A model generated the notes under the pieces. It did no database searches. It was not told the DNA's origin and was given only the letters and a program-made list of their open reading frames with translations. From contig JAKAYN010000017.1 in NCBI GenBank assembly GCA_021826785.1, forward strand, positions 1 through 8,822: a stretch of 8,822 nt of DNA, written 5' to 3'. The position numbers and the translations under genes are program-made. Positions 1 to 5,937 of this stretch are shown here, in pieces. The stretch's first letter is position 1, and every line of letters begins with the position of its first letter. The stretch is from Thermoplasmata archaeon. GTDB taxonomy: Archaea; Thermoplasmatota; Thermoplasmata; Thermoplasmatales; Thermoplasmataceae.

Positions 1-594
1 ATATATTATATTTTTATTTATCCTGCCAGGCGGTCTCTTAAAATTGCCATATCTCATAAAGATTATGTTTACTATTAATACGGATATTAATAACGACATT
101 ATAAAATAAAATGAAAAATCAAAACTTATATTGAACAATCTTAATACCGTGTATTCGCCAAGGGATGCGCCTATAAAGAAGCCAGTCTGGTATATCCCGA
201 GGTTTTCTGATCTTTTTTTCAGCTCACTAGATGCCTGGACTATTGATGCATTTGATATATAAACCATGGCTGATGCAGCGCCAATAAATAACTGTAACAA
301 AAAATACGAATTATACGATCTAAAAAAATAGAAGCCAGAGAAGAATAAAACCATTAAAAGAAATGATAGCCTTGCAGATAATGCAACGCCAATTCTATCT
401 GCTATTATGCCAGATGGTATCTGCATTATAGTATAACCTATCCAGTATGCTGTTACAAGAAGAGACCCTAAATATACATTTATACTAAAGCTTGATATTA
501 TAAATGGCAAAAGCACAGGTATGAAAAATCTAACAGTTGAATTCATTATAAAAGAAGCTATGGATGTTATTAGAAGCCTATTTTTTAAGTTCAT
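1..594 (-). CDS. MFS transporter, N-terminal part (cut by window edge)
   Basis: An open frame of 198 codons starts at the ATG at 592-594 and runs without a stop to base 1, so the C-terminal half lies outside the window. The visible protein is very hydrophobic, with about five or six membrane helices (roughly residues 7-36, 40-60, 72-92, 97-117, 134-150, 158-178). After helix 2, at residues 61-68, it has SGIIADRI, which fits the MFS motif A in the cytoplasmic loop between helices 2 and 3 (G-x-L-A-D-R-x-G); a basic segment around 125-129 (KKRSE) would be the loop between helices 4 and 5. The start overlaps the end of the ROK kinase gene by 17 bases, so the two are very likely co-transcribed and translationally coupled, which points to a sugar or related organic solute as substrate. 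Family assignment is firm; substrate and direction of transport are inference. No strong Shine-Dalgarno is seen. Confidence 0.85.
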   Translation of the reverse strand, partial: MNLKNRLLITSIASFIMNSTVRFFIPVLLPFIISSFSINVYLGSLLVTAYWIGYTIMQIPSGIIADRIGVALSARLSFLLMVLFFSGFYFFRSYNSYFLLQLFIGAASAMVYISNASIVQASSELKKRSENLGIYQTGFFIGASLGEYTVLRLFNISFDFSFYFIMSLLISVLIVNIIFMRYGNFKRPPGRINKNIIY

Positions 595-1387
595 AGATTG
601 CAGCCGCCATGCTGGAGTAAACACCAATATCGCTTCCAAACCTTGATGGCAGAATCCTCATATCATTCATTGAAAACTTAATAAAATTTTTATATAAAAT
701 TGGATAGAATTCATTGTATTTATATGTAAAGACACCGCCTACAACTGCAAGATCCAGTGCGAGTGTATTTGCGAGGAAGGCAAGTAAATATCCTAAATGC
801 TGCATAGATCTTCTTATTGCATACCTTTCACCATAAATTTTTATCATATTATTTAACCCGGTGCCACTGCACATATAATCGTAATTTATCTTCGATCTTA
901 ATGATATTTTATTATATCCTATTTCAAGGCTTTTATCATTTATGTATGGACTACCATTTATTATGAAGCCCGCGCCAAAGCCGGTGCCAAACGTCATAAA
1001 CGTCATGTTTTTTGCATTTTTGCCGTTCCCCCAGATCCATTCAGCTATGGTTGAAGATAAAGCATCATGCATGATATTTACTGTTACATTAAATTTATTT
1101 TCAAGTATATCTTTTAATTTAACATGCCAGAAGCCAGGCAAATGTGGTGGTTCTAGAATTATACCATTTTTATTATCTATAGGGCCTCCGATGCTTACAC
1201 CGAGTCTTTTTACATTATAATTTGAAAGCCAGTTATCTATTATATCGGATGCAGCATTAATTTCATCAATGTAACTGTTACTAAAGCTTTTGAACTTCTC
1301 TATTGAAATAATTTTCAGATTATCTTCATATTCCCCAAGAACAAGCGTTGTGTTTGTACCGCCTATATCAAAACCTATAAAATACAT
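578..1387 (-). CDS. ROK-family sugar kinase lacking the zinc motif
   Basis: A cytosolic ATP-dependent sugar kinase of the ROK family (glucokinase, N-acetylmannosamine kinase and relatives). Visible motifs are the phosphate-1 loop DIGGT (residues 7-11), the second strand GVSIGGPID (63-71), the PPHLPGF segment (80-86), the probable catalytic base Asp108 in HDA, the phosphate-2 loop GTGFGAG (134-140) and the adenosine-side VVGG (215-218). At 269 residues it is shorter than the usual 300 or so. The family's His-plus-three-Cys zinc site (GH ... CxCGxxGC) is absent: the expected His is Tyr158, the segment is shortened, and only Cys173 remains; the sugar-contacting Glu that follows the Cys motif is also missing. 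Glu155 is kept. The sugar therefore cannot be predicted; N-acetylmannosamine, glucose or a heptose are possible. It is the first gene of an operon with the MFS transporter and is divergent from a phosphoheptose isomerase. Its own ATG at 1387 has a TATA box at leaderless distance. Confidence 0.85.
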   Translation of the reverse strand: MYFIGFDIGGTNTTLVLGEYEDNLKIISIEKFKSFSNSYIDEINAASDIIDNWLSNYNVKRLGVSIGGPIDNKNGIILEPPHLPGFWHVKLKDILENKFNVTVNIMHDALSSTIAEWIWGNGKNAKNMTFMTFGTGFGAGFIINGSPYINDKSLEIGYNKISLRSKINYDYMCSGTGLNNMIKIYGERYAIRRSMQHLGYLLAFLANTLALDLAVVGGVFTYKYNEFYPILYKNFIKFSMNDMRILPSRFGSDIGVYSSMAAAIYELKK

Positions 1388-1408
1388 TGATAAAAAATGT
1401 CAATAATA

Positions 1409-1416
1409 ATTATAAG
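1409..1416 (-). promoter_or_regulatory. TATA box for the ROK kinase-MFS operon
   Basis: Read on the minus strand this is CTTATAAT preceded by TAAAG, a plausible BRE. Its centre lies about 25 bases upstream of the kinase ATG, so transcription would begin at or very near the A of the start codon, as in leaderless archaeal mRNAs. Assignment rests on position and base composition only. Confidence 0.5.
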
Positions 1417-1450
1417 CTTTACACAAATTATATTAATAAATATCAAAGTA

Positions 1451-1458
1451 TTTAAATA
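1451..1458 (+). promoter_or_regulatory. TATA box for the phosphoheptose isomerase gene
   Basis: TTTAAATA, preceded by CAAAGTA, is centred about 22 bases upstream of the ATG at 1477. This fits a leaderless or nearly leaderless transcript; no Shine-Dalgarno is seen before the ATG. Together with the kinase promoter it divides the 89-base divergent spacer. Confidence 0.5.
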
Positions 1459-1476
1459 ATTCTTATATTTATTTTT

Positions 1477-2022
1477 ATGGACGTAGATTCATATATAAAT
1501 GAGGATATAAAAGCATTGAAATCCATCGACATTGATAAGATAAACAAAATAGCAAGTTTGATAATAAAAACTATAGAAAATCATGGAAAAATAATAGCAT
1601 TTGGAAATGGTGGCTCGGCAGCAGATGCTGATCATTTAACTGCAGAGCTAAACGGCCATTTTATAAGATCAAGAATGGCCCTGCCTGCAATATCATTATC
1701 AAATGTATCAGTTATAACTGCAATATCAAACGATTATGGTTACGAAAATGTCTTCTCAAGGCAGATTGAGGCAGTATGCAATGATAATGATTTAGTTATC
1801 GGAATAACAACATCCGGAAAATCAATAAATATAATAAATGCTTTAAAAAAGGCTGCTGATAAAAGGGCATTTACCATTGCAATGACAGGATCAAAATATG
1901 AAATTCTTAAAAACATATGCGATGAGATAATCTCAGTAAACTCTGATAAGACGCCAGTTATACAGGATGTGCATCAAGCAATTATACATATAATATCGTA
2001 CATCATAGACGAGCATTTCTGA
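1477..2022 (+). CDS. gmhA: Phosphoheptose isomerase (GmhA-type SIS protein)
   Basis: Predicted to convert sedoheptulose 7-phosphate to D-glycero-D-manno-heptose 7-phosphate in the cytosol, the first step of nucleotide-activated heptose synthesis. The 181-residue protein has the normal family length and is a single SIS domain. It carries GNGGSAADADH (43-53), a SNDYG segment (84-88) and the phosphate-binding TTSGKS (111-116). The metal and catalytic residues known from bacterial GmhA can be placed by spacing: His53 and Glu57 in one helix, Gln163 and His171 in the C-terminal helix (QDVHQAIIH), with His166 between them. All four ligands are intact, which favours a true isomerase over a structural relative such as the DnaA-binding DiaA. 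No heptose kinase, phosphatase or nucleotidyltransferase of the classical pathway is in the window, so the pathway is inferred. It is divergent from the ROK kinase and convergent with the binding-protein gene, one base apart. Confidence 0.85.
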   Translation: MDVDSYINEDIKALKSIDIDKINKIASLIIKTIENHGKIIAFGNGGSAADADHLTAELNGHFIRSRMALPAISLSNVSVITAISNDYGYENVFSRQIEAVCNDNDLVIGITTSGKSINIINALKKAADKRAFTIAMTGSKYEILKNICDEIISVNSDKTPVIQDVHQAIIHIISYIIDEHF

Positions 2023-2023
2023 T

Positions 2024-2848
2024 TTAAATTATATTTTTTAATGATTCGTGATATTTACTATCTGCCCATGGTAAAACTTCCCTGAAAAACGATGGTCCAT
2101 GATGTGCAAAGAAATCAAGCTTTCCAGGTGTTATAAAAACATTTCCCTTTTTCACCGCGCTTATATTATTCCAATTCCTTTCATCTATGATTCTTTTTAT
2201 ATCATCATAGTTAAAATCACGGTACATTTTGTGCTCGTATATTATAACATCTGGATCCTGTGACCTAACAAAATCAAAATCCGGATAAAGCCATTCCGAG
2301 TCTTTTTCAAGATATATGCTTTCAAAGCCAAGAAAGTAAAGTGCATCAGTTATATAGCTCATTGATCCAAAGGTTATAGGTCCACCTAGATCAATTTCAA
2401 AGTAGGTTTTTATCTTTTTACTATTGTTTTTTATGTTTTTGCTCAATGATTCTACGAGCCTTTTTGCCTCGTTTTTTCTGTTAACAACTATGCCTATTTT
2501 ATTTATCATGTCAAGTATGCCAAACATGGATGAAGGTAGCTCAAACATATAGGTTTTAAATTTTTTATTTATTTTATTGTAAAGCATTTCCTGGTAGCCA
2601 CCTATTGTTAGTATAATATCTGGATTTAATTCCTCAAGAACATCAATTCTCGTTGTAGAATAGCTTGCAAGCTTTCTTTTGCTTTTTGCCGCCTCAGGTC
2701 TGGCACAGAATGCAGAATCTGCTATGATCTTATCGCCAAGGCCAAGATCAAATAGCGTTTCGGTAACCGCAGGACTGAACGAAACTATCCTTTCAAGCTC
2801 ATCGTTTATTGTTACATTCGATCCATTTTCCATTCTAAGCTTTCTCAT
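2024..2848 (-). CDS. BtuF/FhuD-like binding protein without signal peptide
   Basis: A 274-residue protein of the periplasmic-binding family of cobalamin, haem and siderophore importers (COG0614, PF01497). It starts directly with the mature fold: RIVSFSPAVTETLFDLGLGD (20-39), then FCARP (47-51), NPDIILTIGGYQEM (75-88), a long linker helix (about 106-145), FEIDLGGPITFGS (150-162), DPDVIIYE (198-205) and VKKGNVFITPG (232-242) followed by His249-His250-Gly-Pro. There is no signal peptide, lipobox or membrane segment, so unlike transport-linked members it should be cytosolic; the few residues before the domain leave no room for a secretion signal. No permease or ATPase of the BtuCD type is nearby. 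It lies 22 bases downstream of the esterase gene on the same strand and probably shares its mRNA. Ligand unknown: corrinoid, haem, iron chelate or another small molecule. Family assignment is good, function open. Confidence 0.75.
   Translation of the reverse strand: MRKLRMENGSNVTINDELERIVSFSPAVTETLFDLGLGDKIIADSAFCARPEAAKSKRKLASYSTTRIDVLEELNPDIILTIGGYQEMLYNKINKKFKTYMFELPSSMFGILDMINKIGIVVNRKNEAKRLVESLSKNIKNNSKKIKTYFEIDLGGPITFGSMSYITDALYFLGFESIYLEKDSEWLYPDFDFVRSQDPDVIIYEHKMYRDFNYDDIKRIIDERNWNNISAVKKGNVFITPGKLDFFAHHGPSFFREVLPWADSKYHESLKNII
2034..2039 (+). terminator. Possible T-tract terminator after gmhA
   Basis: A run of six T follows the gmhA stop by 11 bases inside an AT-rich stretch. Archaeal RNA polymerase can terminate at T-tracts without a hairpin. 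It lies within the 3' end of the opposing binding-protein gene, as it must because the two genes are only one base apart. Confidence 0.3.
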
Positions 2849-2867
2849 GTTTAATCATAATAATATT

Positions 2868-2875
2868 ATTTTAAA
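2868..2875 (-). promoter_or_regulatory. Possible internal TATA box for the binding-protein gene
   Basis: On the minus strand TTTAAAAT, overlapping the esterase stop codon, is centred about 23 bases before the binding-protein ATG. The geometry matches the other leaderless promoters here, so this gene may also be transcribed alone. The base composition makes chance matches likely. Confidence 0.25.
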
Positions 2876-3857
2876 AATTATCCCTAAACCTATCAACAAA
2901 ATACGGAAGAGAAAACTCGTAACGCTTGCTGTTTCCAAAATGCCCGCCATTAAATTCCATGTAGCAGTGCTCTATTTTATTTTTTAAGAGCTTATTGTGC
3001 ATAGTTCTCAATCCTATAAATAAATTGTATTCATCCTTTACGCCAACGTCCATGTATATTGAAAGCCTTTTAAGATTATTTATATATCTATCTATGTTCT
3101 TTGCAGGATCATAGTATATCCATTTTTGCCATACATCTGATTTAAAAGAACCTGTTTCAACATCAAATGGCAGATCAAAACCATCATTATTATATGAGTA
3201 AAATGCAGACATGCCTATTATGTTTAATGTTCTTATTTCATCATCTGTTATATCTGCTTTTTTTGAAGTTTCATTAATAAAGTCGCTCAAGAATCTATTA
3301 TTCAGATACTTATAGGCAACCGGTATATCAGGTATATAAACATATTCAAAGCAGCTATCGCCGAAATGGTCAGCAAATCCATCTATTAATTCTGGATGCC
3401 TAATAGCAAGGTTATATGCACCAAAGCCACCAGATGACTTCCCAAACAAAACAGTTTTTTCCGTGTGAAACATTTCAGATATCTCTGGTATTATCTCATC
3501 TATTATAAAATCCTCATAGTTGCCAACTGCGGGTGAATTCATATACTGGTTAACATGAAACTTTGTTGAGAAATCCGGATTTATTATAACAGAATTCTCT
3601 ATCTTTCCATTTTTGTAAAGCTTTGTTATTATCTCTGAAAATCTGTTATTTAATTTGGGTGTTCCATTTAAACCTGCAAGCTCTATAAAAAGTATTCCGT
3701 GGTTTACATGATCCGGATAAAAAACAAGTATGTCCCTTTCGTCACTGTCATTAAGCCTGTTTCCATTTAATGCCTTACTTTTTATTTTAATCATCTTTTT
3801 ATTCAGCATTTTATGGTATATTGCAAAATAGAATATACGGTTTGTCTTATAATTCAT
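2871..3857 (-). CDS. Alpha/beta-hydrolase, esterase D/Fes-like family
   Basis: A predicted serine esterase of 328 residues resembling the putative-esterase family (PF00756: esterase D, Fes/IroE-type siderophore esterases, mycolyltransferases). The nucleophile elbow GKSSGG (139-144) gives Ser141; the likely acid is Asp275 in VGVKDEY and the base His306 in GGHFG. The family core begins near Lys24, so the first 21 residues (MNYKTN...HKMLNK) are an extension. Met17 or Met22 (ATG ending at 3809 or 3794) are alternative starts, but the outer ATG is kept because a TATA box lies about 30 bases upstream of it. The stretch 10-21 is mildly hydrophobic but too short and basic for a clear signal peptide, so a cytosolic enzyme is likely. 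It precedes the binding-protein gene by 22 bases. Substrate unknown; a simple ester, S-formylglutathione-like thioester or siderophore ester are all possible. Confidence 0.78.
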   Translation of the reverse strand: MNYKTNRIFYFAIYHKMLNKKMIKIKSKALNGNRLNDSDERDILVFYPDHVNHGILFIELAGLNGTPKLNNRFSEIITKLYKNGKIENSVIINPDFSTKFHVNQYMNSPAVGNYEDFIIDEIIPEISEMFHTEKTVLFGKSSGGFGAYNLAIRHPELIDGFADHFGDSCFEYVYIPDIPVAYKYLNNRFLSDFINETSKKADITDDEIRTLNIIGMSAFYSYNNDGFDLPFDVETGSFKSDVWQKWIYYDPAKNIDRYINNLKRLSIYMDVGVKDEYNLFIGLRTMHNKLLKNKIEHCYMEFNGGHFGNSKRYEFSLPYFVDRFRDNF

Positions 3858-3883
3858 TATTTGAAGTTAATGAATCAAAACTG

Positions 3884-3891
3884 TTTATATA
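3884..3891. promoter_or_regulatory. Near-symmetrical TATA box, possibly serving both directions
   Basis: TTTATATA lies in the 55-base spacer between the divergent esterase and tRNA-enzyme genes. On the plus strand its centre is about 25 bases before the ATG at 3913, an ideal leaderless spacing. On the minus strand it reads TATATAAA and is centred about 30 bases before the esterase ATG at 3857, giving a leader of only a few bases. No other TATA-like element of similar quality is visible in the spacer. Confidence 0.55.
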
Positions 3892-3912
3892 GCATGCATT
3901 AATTATTTTTCA

Positions 3913-4884
3913 ATGCTTGCCCACTGTATAAAGGTTGAAAAGCACGATATAAAAGCCCTTAAAAAAATAGAGAAATCAGGAATCGTTGATAATAATTTAG
4001 TTTACGACCATGATGAAAATTATATATACGTTCCTGTTAAATTTAAAACTGATAATTCAATAGAACATGATTTTAAGGAGAAAAACAGCATAAAAAAATC
4101 CATAAGCATTGAGATGAATAAACATGGTATAAATGATTATCCAGACAAATGGATAAGATTAGGTTCATCTATAATTATAAGAAAAACAAAAAACGAAAGA
4201 AAGGTTGGATCGATACTTGCCAGGATTTTGAATGTTTCATCTGTTTACATGGAAACTGGAAAGATAAAGGGCGATTTTAGAAAGCCATCTTTAAAGCTAA
4301 TATATGGTAAGGGAGGTAATATAATACATATAGAAAACGGAATTAAATACATGTTAGATCCTGCAAAGGTTATGTTCTCTCCTGGTAATATAAATGAGAG
4401 ATCAAACATCTATGAGGATTTAAACGGGAAAATCTTTCTTGATATGTTTGCAGGAATAGGTTACTTTTCAATTCCTGCTTTAAAGTATCAAAGGCCCGCA
4501 AGGGCAATACTATGTGATATAAATCCTGATGCCATAAATTTTCTTAAAAAGAACATTGAAATAAACAATATAAAAGTTAAAACAGATATATTTATATGTG
4601 ATTCGAGAAAGCTTTCATCAAAAATAAAGGCAGATTACATAATGATGGGCAATTTTAAATCCATAGATTTCCTTCCACATGCCCTATCACATATAAAAGA
4701 TCATGGTAAAATATCAATGCATTATCTCACAGACGAAAAGTATATTAAAAATTCCTATGATATAATCATTAAAAAGGCCAGGGCATACGGTTATAATCTT
4801 ATTTTATATGATTACCACACTGTAAAATCTGTATCACCATTTTTTTATCACGTTAACGCAAGATTTAATATATTCAGGATTTAA
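3913..4884 (+). CDS. Trm5/Taw2-family tRNA(Phe) wyosine-pathway transferase
   Basis: A class I S-adenosylmethionine-binding enzyme acting on position 37 of tRNA(Phe), of the archaeal Trm5 (m1G37 methyltransferase) and Taw2 (aminocarboxypropyl transferase, wybutosine pathway) family. An N-terminal variable part (1-95) is followed by RKP (123-125), ENG (141-143), KVMFSPGNINER (152-163), the SAM loop DMFAGIGYFSIP (177-188), the acidic strand end DINP (202-205) and CDSR (229-232). The segment after strand 4 reads MMGNF (244-248) where Trm5 enzymes carry an NLP motif needed for guanine methylation; with SPGN in place of the SPRL of Trm5 this leans towards Taw2. Length of 323 fits both. The start has a TATA box at leaderless spacing. 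A bifunctional or divergent Trm5 cannot be excluded. It appears to be a single-gene unit, with its own promoter and a 76-base gap before the importer operon. Confidence 0.8.
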   Translation: MLAHCIKVEKHDIKALKKIEKSGIVDNNLVYDHDENYIYVPVKFKTDNSIEHDFKEKNSIKKSISIEMNKHGINDYPDKWIRLGSSIIIRKTKNERKVGSILARILNVSSVYMETGKIKGDFRKPSLKLIYGKGGNIIHIENGIKYMLDPAKVMFSPGNINERSNIYEDLNGKIFLDMFAGIGYFSIPALKYQRPARAILCDINPDAINFLKKNIEINNIKVKTDIFICDSRKLSSKIKADYIMMGNFKSIDFLPHALSHIKDHGKISMHYLTDEKYIKNSYDIIIKKARAYGYNLILYDYHTVKSVSPFFYHVNARFNIFRI

Positions 4885-4928
4885 ATATAAATTATAATAC
4901 TACTATGATTAGAAATTAATAAAAAAAA

Positions 4929-4936
4929 TTAATATA
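4929..4936 (+). promoter_or_regulatory. Likely TATA box for the peptide importer operon
   Basis: TTAATATA, preceded by a run of eight A, is centred about 28 bases before the dppB ATG at 4961, allowing a very short leader or none. A second box, TTTATATA at 4943-4950, matches the consensus better but is only about 14 bases from the ATG and would start transcription inside the gene. The spacer 4885-4960 otherwise holds only AT-rich sequence. Confidence 0.35.
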
Positions 4937-4960
4937 CCATATTTTATATAGTTTGTATAT

Positions 4961-5935
4961 ATGAATACGTACCTTATAATAAGAAAGGTAATACAGGATA
5001 TATCTTTAGTATTATTCGTCCTGGTAGTCCTTTATGTAATATTCAGGGCCATTGGTAATCCTGCAATAATCTTACTTCACGGATTAAAGCATCCATCACC
5101 AAATGAATTAAAGATTATTGAGGCTGAGCTAGGCCCACTTGCAGGTCCGGTTAACTTCCATGACTTTTTGATATATCTAGGTGATATGCTAACATTCCAC
5201 TTTGGAAAATCGGTTTACAGTCAGGAGTCAGTTGCACTTGAGGTTGAGTCTGCACTTCCTTACACTTTATTATTATTCGGCATAGCCGCTGTTATATCTT
5301 TTATAATAGGTATACCGGCAGGAATAGCAACATCATTTTTAAGGGGAAAAAAATCAGAGACAGGCTTAATAACAACGGCAACTATACTTAACTCTATACC
5401 GTTCTTTGTGCTTGCAATACTTGTCTTTGTTTATTTTGCAGGTTATTATCATATATTTCCATTAAGGGCAGTTTTTCCAATAACAGATATAACGCATCCA
5501 ACACTTTCAGGATTAGGCAACGCATTTTATCATCTTGTCATGCCAATTACAGTTCTTGCGGTTATCGAAATAATGGGTCATTTATTAACAACCAGGGCTG
5601 CTATGGTTTCTGTCCTTGGTGAGGATTTCATAACAACGGCGCGTGCAAAGGGCGTTAAGGAAGGAACCATAATGTTCCATCATGCCGCAAGAAATGCAAT
5701 GGTGCCAATATCAACAAGGATGGCACTTGAATTCGCATTTTTAATGAGTGGTGCCGTTATAGTTGAGGTTATATTCACACTTCCAGGAATGGGCACACTG
5801 CTTTACGATGCTGCAATAAAGGATAATATAACAGTGGCCCAGGGAGCATTATTCGTAATAACATTGGTTGTTATATTAGCATACTCGCTTGTTGATTTTA
5901 TACATGCATGGATAGACCCAAGAATAAAGGTGTAA
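4961..5935 (+). CDS. dppB: Peptide/nickel-type ABC importer permease, DppB-like
   Basis: First inner-membrane permease of an oligopeptide-type ABC importer (DppB/OppB family), 324 residues, the usual length. Membrane helices lie at about 12-29, 103-125, 140-160, 192-210, 256-273 and 297-317. Family marks are all present: the N-terminal YLIIRKV before helix 1, FGKSVYSQ (81-88) with LPYTLLL (99-105), the cytoplasmic EAA loop DFITTARAKG (222-231) that docks the ATPase, VEVIFTLPGMG (268-278) and the C-terminal VDFIHAWIDPRIKV. The extracytoplasmic loop between helices 1 and 2 is of ordinary size, in contrast to its partner. It is the first gene of the operon; dppC starts two bases after its stop. 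Substrate is likely short peptides, but the family also moves nickel, sugars and glycosides. No substrate-binding protein gene is seen upstream. Confidence 0.92.
   Translation: MNTYLIIRKVIQDISLVLFVLVVLYVIFRAIGNPAIILLHGLKHPSPNELKIIEAELGPLAGPVNFHDFLIYLGDMLTFHFGKSVYSQESVALEVESALPYTLLLFGIAAVISFIIGIPAGIATSFLRGKKSETGLITTATILNSIPFFVLAILVFVYFAGYYHIFPLRAVFPITDITHPTLSGLGNAFYHLVMPITVLAVIEIMGHLLTTRAAMVSVLGEDFITTARAKGVKEGTIMFHHAARNAMVPISTRMALEFAFLMSGAVIVEVIFTLPGMGTLLYDAAIKDNITVAQGALFVITLVVILAYSLVDFIHAWIDPRIKV
5927..5932 (+). promoter_or_regulatory. Shine-Dalgarno of dppC
   Basis: AAGGTG lies five bases before the ATG at 5938 and overlaps the end of dppB. It decides the dppC start: an in-frame ATG ten codons upstream (5908) lies inside dppB, has no such site and would add residues of a dppB reading-frame overlap with no family counterpart. 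Confidence 0.65.
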
Positions 5936-5937
5936 AT

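Noticed and set aside
942..1220. Open frame of 92 codons on the plus strand
   Set aside because: It lies wholly antisense to the ROK kinase, whose motifs are clear, and its translation has no recognisable features.
4943..4950. TTTATATA as the main TATA box of the importer operon
   Set aside because: It matches the consensus well, but its centre is only about 14 bases from the dppB ATG, so the transcript would start inside the gene and no suitable later start exists before helix 1.
4885..4960. Possible small RNA or tRNA in the spacer before dppB
   Set aside because: Only AT-rich sequence with no stable stem or tRNA-like motif is visible.
5908..5937. Upstream in-frame ATG as the dppC start, giving ten more residues
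   Set aside because: It lies inside the dppB coding end, lacks a ribosome binding site, and the ATG at 5938 has AAGGTG at good spacing.
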